Assembly: GCF_026672545.1 (NCBI RefSeq)
Contig: NZ_JAPPRJ010000001.1
Coordinates: 682,001-746,000, forward strand
Length of the DNA stretch: 64,000 nt
Direction of reading: 5' to 3'
Source of the DNA: Rhizobium sp. SL86
GTDB taxonomy: Bacteria > Pseudomonadota > Alphaproteobacteria > Rhizobiales > Rhizobiaceae
Translations under genes and position numbers: made by a program
Shown: piece after piece, positions 19,197 to 26,926 of the stretch
How the letters are laid out: each line of letters begins with the position of its first letter
Numbering within the stretch: the first letter of the stretch is position 1
The notes under the pieces: generated by a model
Told to the model about the DNA's origin: nothing
The model's database searches: none
The model's input: only the letters and a program-made list of their open reading frames with translations

Positions 19197-19222
19197 GATA
19201 ACGTTTCTGTGTATAAAGCCAA

Positions 19223-19498
19223 TCAATGCCGGGACACCGGGTCAGGCAGCGGCGCCCCGGTCATCACCGTTTGCGGCCATTCGCAGCCGTCCGGCATTTC
19301 GAAGGGCACAACGGGCGCACCATCAAGCACCCCAATCATGCCCCGCCGCGTCATCTCGACGAGCATCAAATCCGCCTGATAGGTGAAGGCGGAAAAGATC
19401 CACCGCAGTTGACCGTCATCCAGATCGGCAATCCTTGTTTTCGTCAGCCGCTCGAACAGGCCTTCGAAATCTTCCTTCCGGGTAAGATCCATTTTCAC
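19223..19498 (-). CDS. Hypothetical phage-element protein
   Basis: A 91-residue acidic-basic mixed protein with no recognised family. It has a GTG start at 19498 that overlaps the upstream stop by four bases (GTGA), so translation is coupled. The text includes a helical first half (DFEGLFERLTKTRIADLDDG) and a possible small strand region (GAPVVPFEMPDGCEW). It is followed by about 25 bases and then the operator region of the next gene. Confidence 0.6.
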   Translation of the reverse strand: MKMDLTRKEDFEGLFERLTKTRIADLDDGQLRWIFSAFTYQADLMLVEMTRRGMIGVLDGAPVVPFEMPDGCEWPQTVMTGAPLPDPVSRH

Positions 19499-19803
19499 GA
19501 CGCCGCCCCTTCCGCGCCGCTATCAGGCAAAGCCAGGCACGCCTCGTCGATGCCGGTCATCGCCTTTTCAAGCGGAGCTTCAATCCCTTCCAGCACCTCG
19601 ATGACATCACGGGCGCGCAGCTTGAAGGTCTCGACATCCACGGATACACGCTCATCAAGATCCTGAAGCGCAACAGTTGCCAGCCGAGTAACGGCCAGAA
19701 CGCGGCGCAGATCGAGGTAAGCCGCATCCAGCAGCTCTTTTGCGGTCTTGTCCTGATGGCTGGCACCATTCGCGCAGCCGGCTTCGCTGGGTGTGTTGAA
19801 CAT
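19495..19803 (-). CDS. Hypothetical helical protein of the element
   Basis: A 102-residue, largely helical acidic protein (LLDAAYLDLRRVLAVTRLAT, DLDERVSVDVETFKLRARD). It has no recognised domain. The ATG at 19803 has AGGAAGG about 10 bases upstream. It forms a coupled pair with the following gene. Accessory small proteins of this size are common in phage regulatory regions. Confidence 0.6.
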   Translation of the reverse strand: MFNTPSEAGCANGASHQDKTAKELLDAAYLDLRRVLAVTRLATVALQDLDERVSVDVETFKLRARDVIEVLEGIEAPLEKAMTGIDEACLALPDSGAEGAAS

Positions 19804-19852
19804 CCCTGCAATCCTTCCTCAATGTGGGTTGATCAATTCCGACGCTGGTTTG

Positions 19853-20035
19853 TCAGGCCGTAGCGTCGGCTTTTTGCGTCTCTGGCTGTGCCAGTTCGTA
19901 TGCACGTGTCAGACGGAAAACGATTTCCGAATTCATGGAGCGACCATTTTCCGTCGCGGACCGCTTGATGGCTTCCCGCAGTCCGTCAGACAGGCGCAGA
20001 GGAAACTTATCCGATCGTCTTGTTTGCTGGATCAC
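19853..20035 (-). CDS. Arc-like ribbon-helix-helix repressor (minus strand)
   Basis: A 60-residue protein with the Arc/Mnt pattern: DKFPLRLSDGLREAIKRSA (strand and helix A) and ENGRSMNSEIVFRLTRAY (helix B with the conserved GRSMNSEI). GTG start at 20035 with a purine-rich site. It is divergent from a second Arc-like gene; three operator-like 15-mers lie between them. It probably represses itself and its neighbour. Confidence 0.82.
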   Translation of the reverse strand: MIQQTRRSDKFPLRLSDGLREAIKRSATENGRSMNSEIVFRLTRAYELAQPETQKADATA

Positions 20036-20056
20036 TGCTCACTTCCTTCGAATATG

Positions 20057-20132
20057 ATGTCATTAGGACACCACCGCAATATGTCCTAAGGACATTATTG
20101 CCGTCAAGCATAAAATGATGTCATTAGGACAT
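20057..20132. promoter_or_regulatory. Three 15-bp operators between divergent Arc-like genes
   Basis: ATGTCATTAGGACAC (20057-20071), ATGTCCTAAGGACAT (20081-20095) and ATGTCATTAGGACAT (20118-20132) share the form ATGTC-N-TWA-GGACAY, an odd-length palindrome. The last one ends two bases before the start codon at 20134, so binding would block translation initiation or the start region. Arc-type proteins bind such palindromes as dimers of dimers. Confidence 0.75.
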
Positions 20133-20133
20133 C

Positions 20134-20430
20134 ATGGCAGAAGATCAAAATCGAACCTTTCAAGACAAGTTCATGCTGCGCTTTCCAGAGGGGATGCGCG
20201 ATCGTATCCGACAAGCTGCTGATGAGAACGGGCGATCGATGAATGCCGAGATCATCCACCGCCTGGAACAGACGTTCGCGGCGCCGGAGACGGAAGCAAC
20301 CACGGAAAGGACTCAGAGCGCCCGCGAAGTTGCCATGGAGCTTGCCGAAGAACTCGCGAAGCTTCCCCAGTTCATCGAACTGGCACGCGGTCTCGACAGG
20401 ATTCGCAAGGAAGAGAAAGACGAATCCTGA
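20134..20430 (+). CDS. Arc-like ribbon-helix-helix repressor (plus strand)
   Basis: A 98-residue protein. Residues about 8-48 (DKFMLRFPEGMRDRIRQAAD, ENGRSMNAEIIHRLEQTF) are an Arc-type DNA-binding domain, nearly the same as the divergent neighbour, which suggests duplication. The C-terminal half is an acidic helix (AREVAMELAEELAKLPQFIE) that may mediate oligomerisation. It likely works like P22 Arc/Mnt, controlling the lysogeny-type decision of the element. Confidence 0.82.
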   Translation: MAEDQNRTFQDKFMLRFPEGMRDRIRQAADENGRSMNAEIIHRLEQTFAAPETEATTERTQSAREVAMELAEELAKLPQFIELARGLDRIRKEEKDES

Positions 20431-20530
20431 GTGCCGATAACCTGATATTTCCGGAACTCAGGTCGCCGCATCTCTCGACAGGCAAGCACAAGTCTGTTTC
20501 ACTCTTCGATATTCAATCGAGGGCTGCACC

Positions 20531-20779
20531 ATGAACAAGATGCTGATCAATGCGCTTGACCAACTCAACAATCTGCTTGCGGCGGCGCTGATCATCGTCT
20601 GCGCTGTGGTCGGGTATAGCTACGACAGCATGAACGGCACCATGCCAACCTTCACCATCATCGGCCTCATTGCCGGCTTTGCTCTTGCCGCTGTCGTGTG
20701 CGGGCTGCTGGCAACGCTGATCGAGATCGAGAAGCACCTGCGCAAGCTGGCCAGCGGGCCGGCCATTAAGGCCGATTGA
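20531..20779 (+). CDS. Small two-helix membrane protein
   Basis: An 82-residue protein with two hydrophobic helices (about residues 15-33 and 43-63) joined by a short loop, then a basic cytoplasmic tail (EKHLRKLASGPAIKAD). The ATG at 20531 follows a GAGGGCTG purine stretch. No holin or immunity motif is sure, but its size and topology are compatible with a holin-like or superinfection-exclusion protein. The only plus-strand gene pair in the element is this and the preceding repressor. Confidence 0.65.
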   Translation: MNKMLINALDQLNNLLAAALIIVCAVVGYSYDSMNGTMPTFTIIGLIAGFALAAVVCGLLATLIEIEKHLRKLASGPAIKAD

Positions 20780-20835
20780 AGCCGCCTCCAGTGTCTGGAC
20801 TCGGGATTGCGACACCTCAGAATGGCTCGCGCCTT

Positions 20836-21282
20836 TTACTCATCGGATGGCGCCTTACCACCCAAAACGCTTATCATAGAGGTCACAAGCTTGCCAAACC
20901 AACTGGTATCAGACCATTCTCCGGTGAGAACGACCCTGACCAAAAAAGACCCAGCGAGTAGAACCGCCACCAGCACTAATAGGTGAAGTACGCCGCCGAA
21001 TGCGAGCGTTACAACTGCGGCAGTCAACAATATCGTCAGCAGAACAACCGTTGCACCAACGCCAAAATTATAGCTTGCAGCCACACGTGCTTCAGAACGG
21101 TCGCGCTGATCAATGATTTTTTCGGCCAATTCGGGATTGGTTTCCGCTAACCGGCGAAGCTCTGAAATCTCGTTGGCATGATAATGAAGGTTATTGATAG
21201 CAAGAAAACGGCCGCCATCACGGCGACCGTTCTCATTGTCTTGTGAAACGGGATCACTTCCGGAAGGTAGATTTTCCGTCAT
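20836..21282 (-). CDS. Membrane protein with DUF2335-like layout
   Basis: A 148-residue protein. The N-terminal half has a polar region and a helix (LRRLAETNPELAEKIIDQRD) typical of phage DUF2335-type proteins; two hydrophobic helices follow (about residues 76-98 and 100-117), then a short C-terminal domain. Its start at 21282 overlaps the upstream gene's end by 29 bases, so they are coupled. Function unknown; phage proteins of this layout are often called membrane or holin-like proteins. Confidence 0.62.
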   Translation of the reverse strand: MTENLPSGSDPVSQDNENGRRDGGRFLAINNLHYHANEISELRRLAETNPELAEKIIDQRDRSEARVAASYNFGVGATVVLLTILLTAAVVTLAFGGVLHLLVLVAVLLAGSFLVRVVLTGEWSDTSWFGKLVTSMISVLGGKAPSDE

Positions 21283-21463
21283 GCTCTTTTACGTTTTTCC
21301 CGGTCTTTGTATCGTCTCGTTCCGCACGTTCCGTATTCTGGTGACGCATGCCACCAAACAGGTCGGTTGCGTTGCGCACAGCATCTCGCAACGGAGCAAA
21401 GGTCATAACGTCGTTGACACCCCTGCGGAACGCGTCACGGTCGATCCTTACACTCTGAGCCAT
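21254..21463 (-). CDS. Small hypothetical protein
   Basis: A 69-residue, highly charged protein (MAQSVRIDRDAFRRGVNDVM to EHDGKSTFRK). ATG at 21463 has GGAGG eight bases upstream, which decides it over an upstream ATG at 21481. No family recognised. Its end overlaps the next gene in another frame. Confidence 0.55.
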   Translation of the reverse strand: MAQSVRIDRDAFRRGVNDVMTFAPLRDAVRNATDLFGGMRHQNTERAERDDTKTGKNVKEHDGKSTFRK

Positions 21464-21805
21464 CACATTCGCCTCCTGCATGGACTTTTTGTTTTTTTTC
21501 ATACGTTGCATATAGGAATTAACTCGGCAAGAGCCAGTACGTTTCCGAGGCAATTCGACGCGTATCAACTCTATATCACGAAGCTTGTGTGAGGAAATTG
21601 TCGCAAATCATCGTGAATTTTTGGTGTCCTAGTTCCGTTGGAGTCGGATTTTTTAAGCTGCGCTTGAAGGCAACCGGCTAATTTCGCCAGTTGGTGGGAA
21701 AACTCCCCACCCACGGGAAACGGTCCGAAGTCCGGACCGTTTCGAATCCTTTCGGAAAGGTTTTCCAAGCCAACTTTTTCCGCAAACATTCTCCCGAAGA
21801 ATGTT
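21464..21805. other. Gap before the tape measure gene
   Basis: A 342-base stretch between the small protein and the end of the tape measure gene. A 94-residue minus-strand frame (21571-21855) runs through it and into the tape measure C-terminus, but it has weak codon character. The stretch is more AT-rich than its surroundings. If tail genes downstream of the tape measure were deleted, the join would lie here. Confidence 0.45.
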
Positions 21806-23845
21806 TCACCGAGGCCCGAAACCTTCCGGCGGCATGCTTCGCCCGGTATCGGCATTCACCGCAGGCTTGCCCGGCATGCCCCCCATCGCGGCGCCGGCGG
21901 CACTCGCACCGCTCACCTGCACTTTCGTCGCTCCCAGCTCGCGGATGGCCTGCCGAAAATCCGCAATGACAGAGCGCAGACCGTCCACCAGGCTGCTGCC
22001 GCTTTCGTCCAGCGCCTGCGCGCCCTTCTCGATCGCCTGCCCTGCCTTTTCGCCGCTGTCCGCCGTCTTTGCCGAGGCCGCCTCAAGCCGTTCGGCAAAA
22101 CCCCGGAAAGGATTCATGCCGTTCAGGTCGGCCATCCGGTCCACCGCCATCTGCCGGCCGGAGCCGTAAGCCGCATATTGCGCCTGCAGATCCGTTGCCA
22201 CGTAAGCGGGTGTCGCCGCCGCTTGCCGCTGCACCTCGGCAAGTGGCAGACCCGGCTCAAAGAGCGGCTTGCGGGCGCCACCTGCTGCGAACGAGGGGCG
22301 AGGAATCGGGATCGGAGCATCGCCGTTCGGCATGGTCTTGACCGTGTAGCCGCGCCCGCCGCCGGGAAACTCCGGCAACACCACGGGCACGCCCTGCCGC
22401 CCTGTCGATGCTTTCGGCCTGGAAGGATCGCCTTCCGGGCGCCCGTAACGCCAGTTCCAGTATTCCGCCACATAGGCCGGATCACGATAACCGCCTTCAT
22501 AGGGCAGTTGCATTCGCTCCTCTTCCGTCAGGAAGGGGTTCCACTGCTGCGCAAGGCTGTAGCCGCGCTTTCGTTTGCCGGCGTTGAGAGCCGTCGAAAG
22601 ATCCAGCTTCTTCAGCTCGTCGTCGATGAGCGGTTGAAGTGCGGGGGCAATGGCGGCGCCGATCCCGGTCTTCAACTGGTTGAGGCTTTCGGTCAGCCTG
22701 TCGATGGTTGCCTGTGTTTCGCCGAGCAGACGCTGGTTATCGCGCTGCACGCTGCCATCGACACGGGAGCTGTTGATGATGGCGATGACTTTCCGATAGG
22801 TCTCGACATCGCCGATCAACGACAGCATGCCCTGCTGATACTCCACGTCACCAAAAAGCTGAGAAATCTTCGACAAGTCGCCTTTGAGAGCTTTTCGCGC
22901 GAGGTCGATGAACGCCTCGAGCGGCTTTTGACCCGCAGCTGCGCGCTTCTTCATTTCGGCTTCAAGGTTGATGCCGAATTTTTTGAAGCGGTTGCGCGTT
23001 TCCTCGGAATTCATCTTGGCCAGGATGTTTTCCATTTGCGTCGCAGCCTTGGAGGCATTGGACGTGTGTGCCCGAAGCGTCTGCATATAGGCAGAAAGTT
23101 CGCCGATCGCCTCCGTTCCCGTGTAGCCCAGGGCTGCGAACGAGTTGGCGAAACCGGGAAGATAGGTTGCCATGTCCTTTGCTTCGAAAGAACCTGCCTT
23201 GCCGGCTTCGTTGATGATATCGAAGGCCCGCTGCATCTCATTGGCGGAAATCTTCAGCGCGCCGGCCGCCTGGACGGTAGTGTTTGCCATTTCCGCCGCG
23301 GAAGATCCGGCGGCCTGCGTCGTCGCCAGCACGGACGGCAGGAAGGCCATAGCTTCCTTGAAACCCATGCCCGCACTTGTCATCACCTGCAGCGCGTCAT
23401 GCACTTCGGAGAGCGGCAAGGCGAGCGCCTTCGCCTGCCGCTGCATCTCCTGAAGCGCTTCGTCCGTCTCTTCCTTCGAGACGCCCGCCGTGAGGCCGAT
23501 CCGCGTCATCTGCCGTTCCAGAGCGGCAAAATCGACGATGGCGGATTTGACGCCTGCCCCTACCGCCGCCGCACCGATGCCGGCCACGCCCGCACGCACG
23601 GCCACGGCTGCCGCCTCCATCTGCGAACCAACCTGCTTCATCTGCTGCCAGGCGAAGCCGTTCGCCCGCCCGGAGGTCGCCCGGTTGATGGATTCCACCT
23701 TGCGATTGAATTCCGAGGCGGTCTTGTTGAACTTCGAAATCTGCCGTTCTACCTGCCCCATGCGCAGCGCGACGGATTTGAACGCCTTGTCGGTATTGTC
23801 CTTCGCGCCGATCTCAACCTCGGCTTTGATCTTTCTGTTTGCCAT
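21806..23845 (-). CDS. Phage tail tape measure protein
   Basis: A 679-residue protein that should set tail length. The first 100 residues are charged coiled coil; residues about 115-300 hold the TIGR01760-type core (FAALERQMTRIGLTAGVSKE, VMTSAGMGFKEAMAFLPSVL, ALKISANEMQRAFDIINEAG, MATYLPGFANSFAALGYTG); the C-terminal third is Pro/Gly-rich and disordered. The length predicts a short siphovirus/myovirus-like tail. It lies directly after the tail protein gene, with four bases between. In complete phages, baseplate and fibre genes follow; none are seen. Confidence 0.88.
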   Translation of the reverse strand: MANRKIKAEVEIGAKDNTDKAFKSVALRMGQVERQISKFNKTASEFNRKVESINRATSGRANGFAWQQMKQVGSQMEAAAVAVRAGVAGIGAAAVGAGVKSAIVDFAALERQMTRIGLTAGVSKEETDEALQEMQRQAKALALPLSEVHDALQVMTSAGMGFKEAMAFLPSVLATTQAAGSSAAEMANTTVQAAGALKISANEMQRAFDIINEAGKAGSFEAKDMATYLPGFANSFAALGYTGTEAIGELSAYMQTLRAHTSNASKAATQMENILAKMNSEETRNRFKKFGINLEAEMKKRAAAGQKPLEAFIDLARKALKGDLSKISQLFGDVEYQQGMLSLIGDVETYRKVIAIINSSRVDGSVQRDNQRLLGETQATIDRLTESLNQLKTGIGAAIAPALQPLIDDELKKLDLSTALNAGKRKRGYSLAQQWNPFLTEEERMQLPYEGGYRDPAYVAEYWNWRYGRPEGDPSRPKASTGRQGVPVVLPEFPGGGRGYTVKTMPNGDAPIPIPRPSFAAGGARKPLFEPGLPLAEVQRQAAATPAYVATDLQAQYAAYGSGRQMAVDRMADLNGMNPFRGFAERLEAASAKTADSGEKAGQAIEKGAQALDESGSSLVDGLRSVIADFRQAIRELGATKVQVSGASAAGAAMGGMPGKPAVNADTGRSMPPEGFGPR

Positions 23846-23849
23846 CGTC

Positions 23850-24452
23850 TTACCTTCCCGTCAGTCGTGCGAACGCGCGATCGATGGCCCTTTCCGCCTG
23901 CGGATAGAGATGCTCTTCGATCAGTTGCGCCACCACTTCGAGATACAGATCCGGATTGTTCGTGATGGCGTTGGCGGGATTTGCGCCGTGCAACTCGCGA
24001 ATCTTCTGGCGCTTCACATACTGGCCGGGCTTGCGGCTGCTTTCCGGTGCAGAGGTCATCTGCGTTCCGGCGATGCGCTTGAAGACGCCCGCATGGCCGC
24101 TTTTCATGCCGGCGATGAAAGCGCCCTCGTATTCGCCGCGCGTGTTAACATAGGTCCCTGTGGCAGCCTGCACCGCGCCCAGCTTGTAGAGCGCAATCCA
24201 TCCGGCGGTAAAGGTTACATAGGCCGTGTTGCCCCCAGCGTTGAAGGCCGCCGTCGTCATGTCACGCACAAACGGTTTCGGCATGTTCGTGTGTTCTGCA
24301 GCACGATCAACCAGCCGCGCGCGCGCCATGCGAACCAGAACGCGCATGGCCTGATTCATGGCCGCCGTTTCCAGCTTTCCTTTCGATGAGCGTTCGATCC
24401 CTTGCCGAAGAGCTGCTATGTCGCGGCTCATGAGGTACATTTGCAGAGACAT
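23850..24452 (-). CDS. Tail-completion/minor tail protein (GpZ/gp10-like)
   Basis: A 200-residue basic protein (MSRDIAALRQGIERSSKGKL start region; LYPQAERAIDRAFARLTGR end). Helical N-terminus, then a central beta region with aromatic residues (TAYVTFTAGWIALYKLGAV). Position between the tail chaperone and the tape measure, and the basic helix ending, resemble minor tail Z-like proteins. The ATG at 24452 is chosen because the chaperone frame ends at 24457; an upstream start at 24482 is possible. Assignment is moderate. Confidence 0.6.
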   Translation of the reverse strand: MSLQMYLMSRDIAALRQGIERSSKGKLETAAMNQAMRVLVRMARARLVDRAAEHTNMPKPFVRDMTTAAFNAGGNTAYVTFTAGWIALYKLGAVQAATGTYVNTRGEYEGAFIAGMKSGHAGVFKRIAGTQMTSAPESSRKPGQYVKRQKIRELHGANPANAITNNPDLYLEVVAQLIEEHLYPQAERAIDRAFARLTGR

Positions 24453-24456
24453 GGCC

Positions 24457-24892
24457 TTACGTCCTTTTCTGCTGGTGCTCAAAAGCCGCCACGCATTCGG
24501 CGGCCCAGTGGGCGATCTCGGAAACCGTCATTCGCTGGACGCTTGCGGCGTCGAATCCGAACTTGAAGACGAGCCAGCGGGCTGCGTCTCTTGCGCGATC
24601 CTCTCCATAAAAAACCGTTGATGGCGTTCTCCAGGCGCCCGGCATCGACGGCAGAGATCTGCATGATCGCCCGGTAATCCGGTTTCACGACAAGGCGCTG
24701 CGCATACTGGTCGATCACTTCCGGATGACGAACGACGATCGTTCCGGAGGCCGTTGAGTGGAATTCGAACGGGCGCCCGAGGCCCGCCATGAAGAGATCC
24801 ACATAGGAGGGTTCGCGCAGCTCGATCTCATCGAAGGGTTCATAACCCGGTGCTTCGTAACGGCGGGTAAGCTTCACGGTGATGCGTGACAT
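24457..24892 (-). CDS. Tail assembly chaperone, overlapping frames with probable frameshift
   Basis: Two overlapping minus-strand frames. Frame A (24479-24892, start 24892, 137 residues if read alone) has a beta-rich start (ITVKLTRRYEAPG, FDEIELREPSYVDL) like Mu gp41-type chaperones. Frame B (24457-24645) codes for DAARWLVFKFGFDAASVQRM and SEIAHWAAECVAAFEHQQ, a GpE/T-like helical domain. They meet at GG-TTTTTT-A (T-run complementary to 24609-24614). Moving from A to B needs a -2 or +1 shift; after the T-run, frame A is Arg-rich and does not look natural. A -1 shift would give only 26 more codons, Ser-rich. Tail chaperones of many phages are made by programmed shifts. Confidence 0.65.
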
Positions 24893-24924
24893 GGAAAATT
24901 ATTCCTCTTTTTCAGTGTGTTGAG

Positions 24925-24962
24925 TCAGGTCAGATCAAGTCAGGTCAGGTCAGTCAGGTCAG
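24925..24962. repeat. Imperfect TCAGG tandem repeats
   Basis: The motif TCAGG or GTCAG recurs at least five times with 4-10 base spacing between the chaperone start and the end of the replication-like gene. It is outside coding sequence. It might be a tandem repeat formed by slippage or a short iteron set. Confidence 0.5.
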
Positions 24963-24965
24963 ATT

Positions 24966-26213
24966 TTAGACCCCATTCACTAGAAAACCCGCGGACGCGT
25001 CCCGGCCCGCATGGCCGGCATCAGGGGGAAGGACCCGCGACGGGGTGCGGGCGCCCAGGTGGGCCGATGGCCCGCCCTTCGGAAACCAGACGACGCGAAC
25101 GGCGTCCGGGAGCTTCATCCATGGCCAGCCGCGATCGCTAAAGGCGCACTGCCATTCGTGGTACAAAACCGAGTCGACCATCACGGCTTCCATCTCCGGA
25201 AGCGTTGCCTGTTCGACGGCTGGAACATGCGTTCCCTTGCCCTCCGCAGCCTGGTGGAACATGAAGTTCACTTTCGGCCATCCGTGCCGCGCCTGATGTT
25301 GCATGGCTTCACGCTTTCCGATCGGTGTCCCGGCTTGGATCTGTTTGGCGATGAAGGCCGGAGGCGTCGGTAACTGCCCAGGCCCTTCCTTGAGCGCCTG
25401 CAGAACGTGGTGCGTCCAGAGCTTGCCGTAGGGCGCCGCCTGCACCGTGTCCGGCGCCTTCTCGACGACATCGGGCACCGCTTCCCACAACCTTTGACGC
25501 AGATAGGTCGATGGTGCTGGCGTGTGATCCTTGCCCTGTTTCCGAAGCAAGGCGATCCACGGATCTCGCTTCGCCAGCGCTGCCGCTTGGTCCTCGGGCG
25601 ACATGTCCAGCCATTCACGTTCGGCCTTCTCCGGAGACATGCCTGCGAAGTTCGGCCATCCGTTGATGAGCTTCCGAAAAGCCCGGATCGAGGCCTTGCG
25701 ATCGAACTGCGGAATTTCCGCACTTGCCCCATGATCCTCAGAAATCGCCTCTCTCGTGCGCGCATGCGCGCTGAGAGGTTCTTCTTCTGATGGTTCTATG
25801 ATGGTTTGGGTGAAGCCGGCTTCACCTCCTGGTGCGTCATTTTTCACCCCTTCGGCTTCAGATTTCACCGGGTGACAATTTGTCGGGGGTGAAGATTTTT
25901 CACCCCCTGCAGAAGCTCTGGAAGGCACGTAATCGTCCGGCAAGCTTTCGAGCTTCCTCAGGTCGATGACATATTTGTTTGCCCCGCTCGGTCCAGCATT
26001 TGGCCTGATCAGGATGAACCCACTATCAGCCAACTTACGGATGCAAAGCTGCACATTCCGGTCACTCATCCTTGCCTTGCTCGCAAGATATGGCACGCTT
26101 GGAAAAGCTGCACCGTGATCATTCGCATTGTCAGCGAGCGCCAGCAGGAGAAGGAGTTCGCCGCCCTGCACCGGGGCCTTGCTCCAAACCAAAGACATAA
26201 CCTTGATGCTCAT
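24966..26213 (-). CDS. Replication-initiator-like helix-turn-helix protein
   Basis: A 415-residue protein. Residues about 10-75 form a winged helix (LLLALADNANDHGAAFPSVP, LASKARMSDRNVQLCIRKLA) of the HTH_36 kind found in phage and plasmid replication proteins. A Pro/Ser-rich linker follows (about 90-150), then a helical domain with YLRQRLWEAVP. It probably binds the element's origin or regulates it. It is the first minus-strand gene inside attR, 61 bases from a strong palindrome. A C-terminal nuclease or helicase motif is not seen, so a pure regulator is an alternative. Confidence 0.72.
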   Translation of the reverse strand: MSIKVMSLVWSKAPVQGGELLLLLALADNANDHGAAFPSVPYLASKARMSDRNVQLCIRKLADSGFILIRPNAGPSGANKYVIDLRKLESLPDDYVPSRASAGGEKSSPPTNCHPVKSEAEGVKNDAPGGEAGFTQTIIEPSEEEPLSAHARTREAISEDHGASAEIPQFDRKASIRAFRKLINGWPNFAGMSPEKAEREWLDMSPEDQAAALAKRDPWIALLRKQGKDHTPAPSTYLRQRLWEAVPDVVEKAPDTVQAAPYGKLWTHHVLQALKEGPGQLPTPPAFIAKQIQAGTPIGKREAMQHQARHGWPKVNFMFHQAAEGKGTHVPAVEQATLPEMEAVMVDSVLYHEWQCAFSDRGWPWMKLPDAVRVVWFPKGGPSAHLGARTPSRVLPPDAGHAGRDASAGFLVNGV

Positions 26214-26273
26214 GACAGCACCTCAGTCTTAGTTGGAACTTCGTCTGTAACCCTTTGATTTTTCATCGGGCGC

Positions 26274-26293
26274 TTTCTCCATATTTGGAGAAA
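26274..26293. promoter_or_regulatory. 20-bp perfect inverted repeat near attR
   Basis: TTTCTCCATATTTGGAGAAA, an 8-4-8 perfect palindrome, 29 bases inside attR and 61 bases upstream of the replication-like gene. It could be an operator for the element's repressor or an integrase/excisionase arm site. Confidence 0.55.
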
Positions 26294-26321
26294 AACGCTA
26301 GTTTTTACATCACGACGCGGG

Positions 26322-26368
26322 GGACTCTGACTCCGTTAATCTTGGTTCGAATCCAGGTTCCCCAGCCA
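26322..26368 (+). repeat. attR: 47-bp tRNA-Gln direct repeat, right copy
   Basis: An exact second copy of the tRNA-Gln 3' half (begins GGACTCTGACTCCG, ends AGCCA). The 5' half of the tRNA is absent, so this is not a gene. It marks the right end of the integrated element. Confidence 0.92.
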
Positions 26369-26926
26369 ACACTTCAAAGAAATTAAAAATCAATTAGTTA
26401 TCAGTGTTAGCGTACCTCTGTTGGTACCGCATTATGTACCTCAAATCGCCTCAGCTTACTTCTTCAGCGACACTGTCATCACGGTCGAGACAAACCTTAT
26501 GCTCCGGTTCGTTGCCAGCGACGTACCCCAATTCAAACCGTTCCCTCCCCGCAAGGAGGCCAAACCGATGAATTGAAGTCCAAGATAGTCGCCGCCCTTG
26601 ATGCCCTTTAAATCCGTGAATACAACCAGCATCAATCTAAGCTACTGGCAACACCTGTTCAGAAGCAGCTGGCCAGACGTTGAGTAAACAACCAACGCGT
26701 GGATGCTGTGAATGCTCAATTCTAGGACGCTGAGCGGACACTCGGCCTGTTAGCAAAGAGCGGCAGTTTTTGGGGCAACTCGCAGTCTCGACGAATGTCG
26801 GCATTGGAGGCGCAAAGCGGTCATTGCGTGCGGGCCGCGAGTAGCGCATCACAATTGCGTTGCCAGCGTCGAGATTAGACACTTAATTTGAATTCTGACC
26901 ACCGGCTTCTGCTTAACCCGATGTGA
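26369..26926. other. Region after attR without a clear gene
   Basis: This 558-base stretch between attR and the alpha/beta hydrolase gene holds no convincing gene. One 81-residue minus-strand frame (26637-26882) has no ribosome-binding site and no recognisable fold. The stretch may be the remains of a former insertion or chromosomal intergenic DNA. Confidence 0.5.

Larger units (their letters stand above)
15144..26368. mobile_element. Integrated prophage-like element at tRNA-Gln (about 11.2 kb)
   Basis: The region is bounded by two exact 47-bp copies of the 3' half of tRNA-Gln and carries a tyrosine integrase next to the tRNA copy, the standard layout of tRNA-targeting prophages and genomic islands. 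The content is phage-like: protease-capsid fusion, tape measure, tail chaperone, tail protein, repressors, replication/HTH protein. Large and small terminase, portal, connector, baseplate, receptor-binding and lysis genes were not found. It is therefore either a deleted prophage or a satellite that depends on another phage. The att repeats are perfect, so excision may still be possible. Confidence 0.85.

Noticed and set aside
21571..21855. A 94-residue minus-strand frame between the tape measure and the small protein
   Set aside because: It overlaps the tape measure end, lacks a ribosome-binding site and matches no known family. It was kept only as a remark.
24925..24962. Possible CRISPR array
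   Set aside because: The units are 4-5 bases with no separate spacers, so it is a simple repeat.
26322..26368. A second tRNA gene
   Set aside because: Only the 3' 47 bases are present; the acceptor 5' strand and D-arm are missing.
26637..26882. An 81-residue minus-strand gene after attR
   Set aside because: No ribosome-binding site, no recognised motif, and the composition is not like neighbouring genes.
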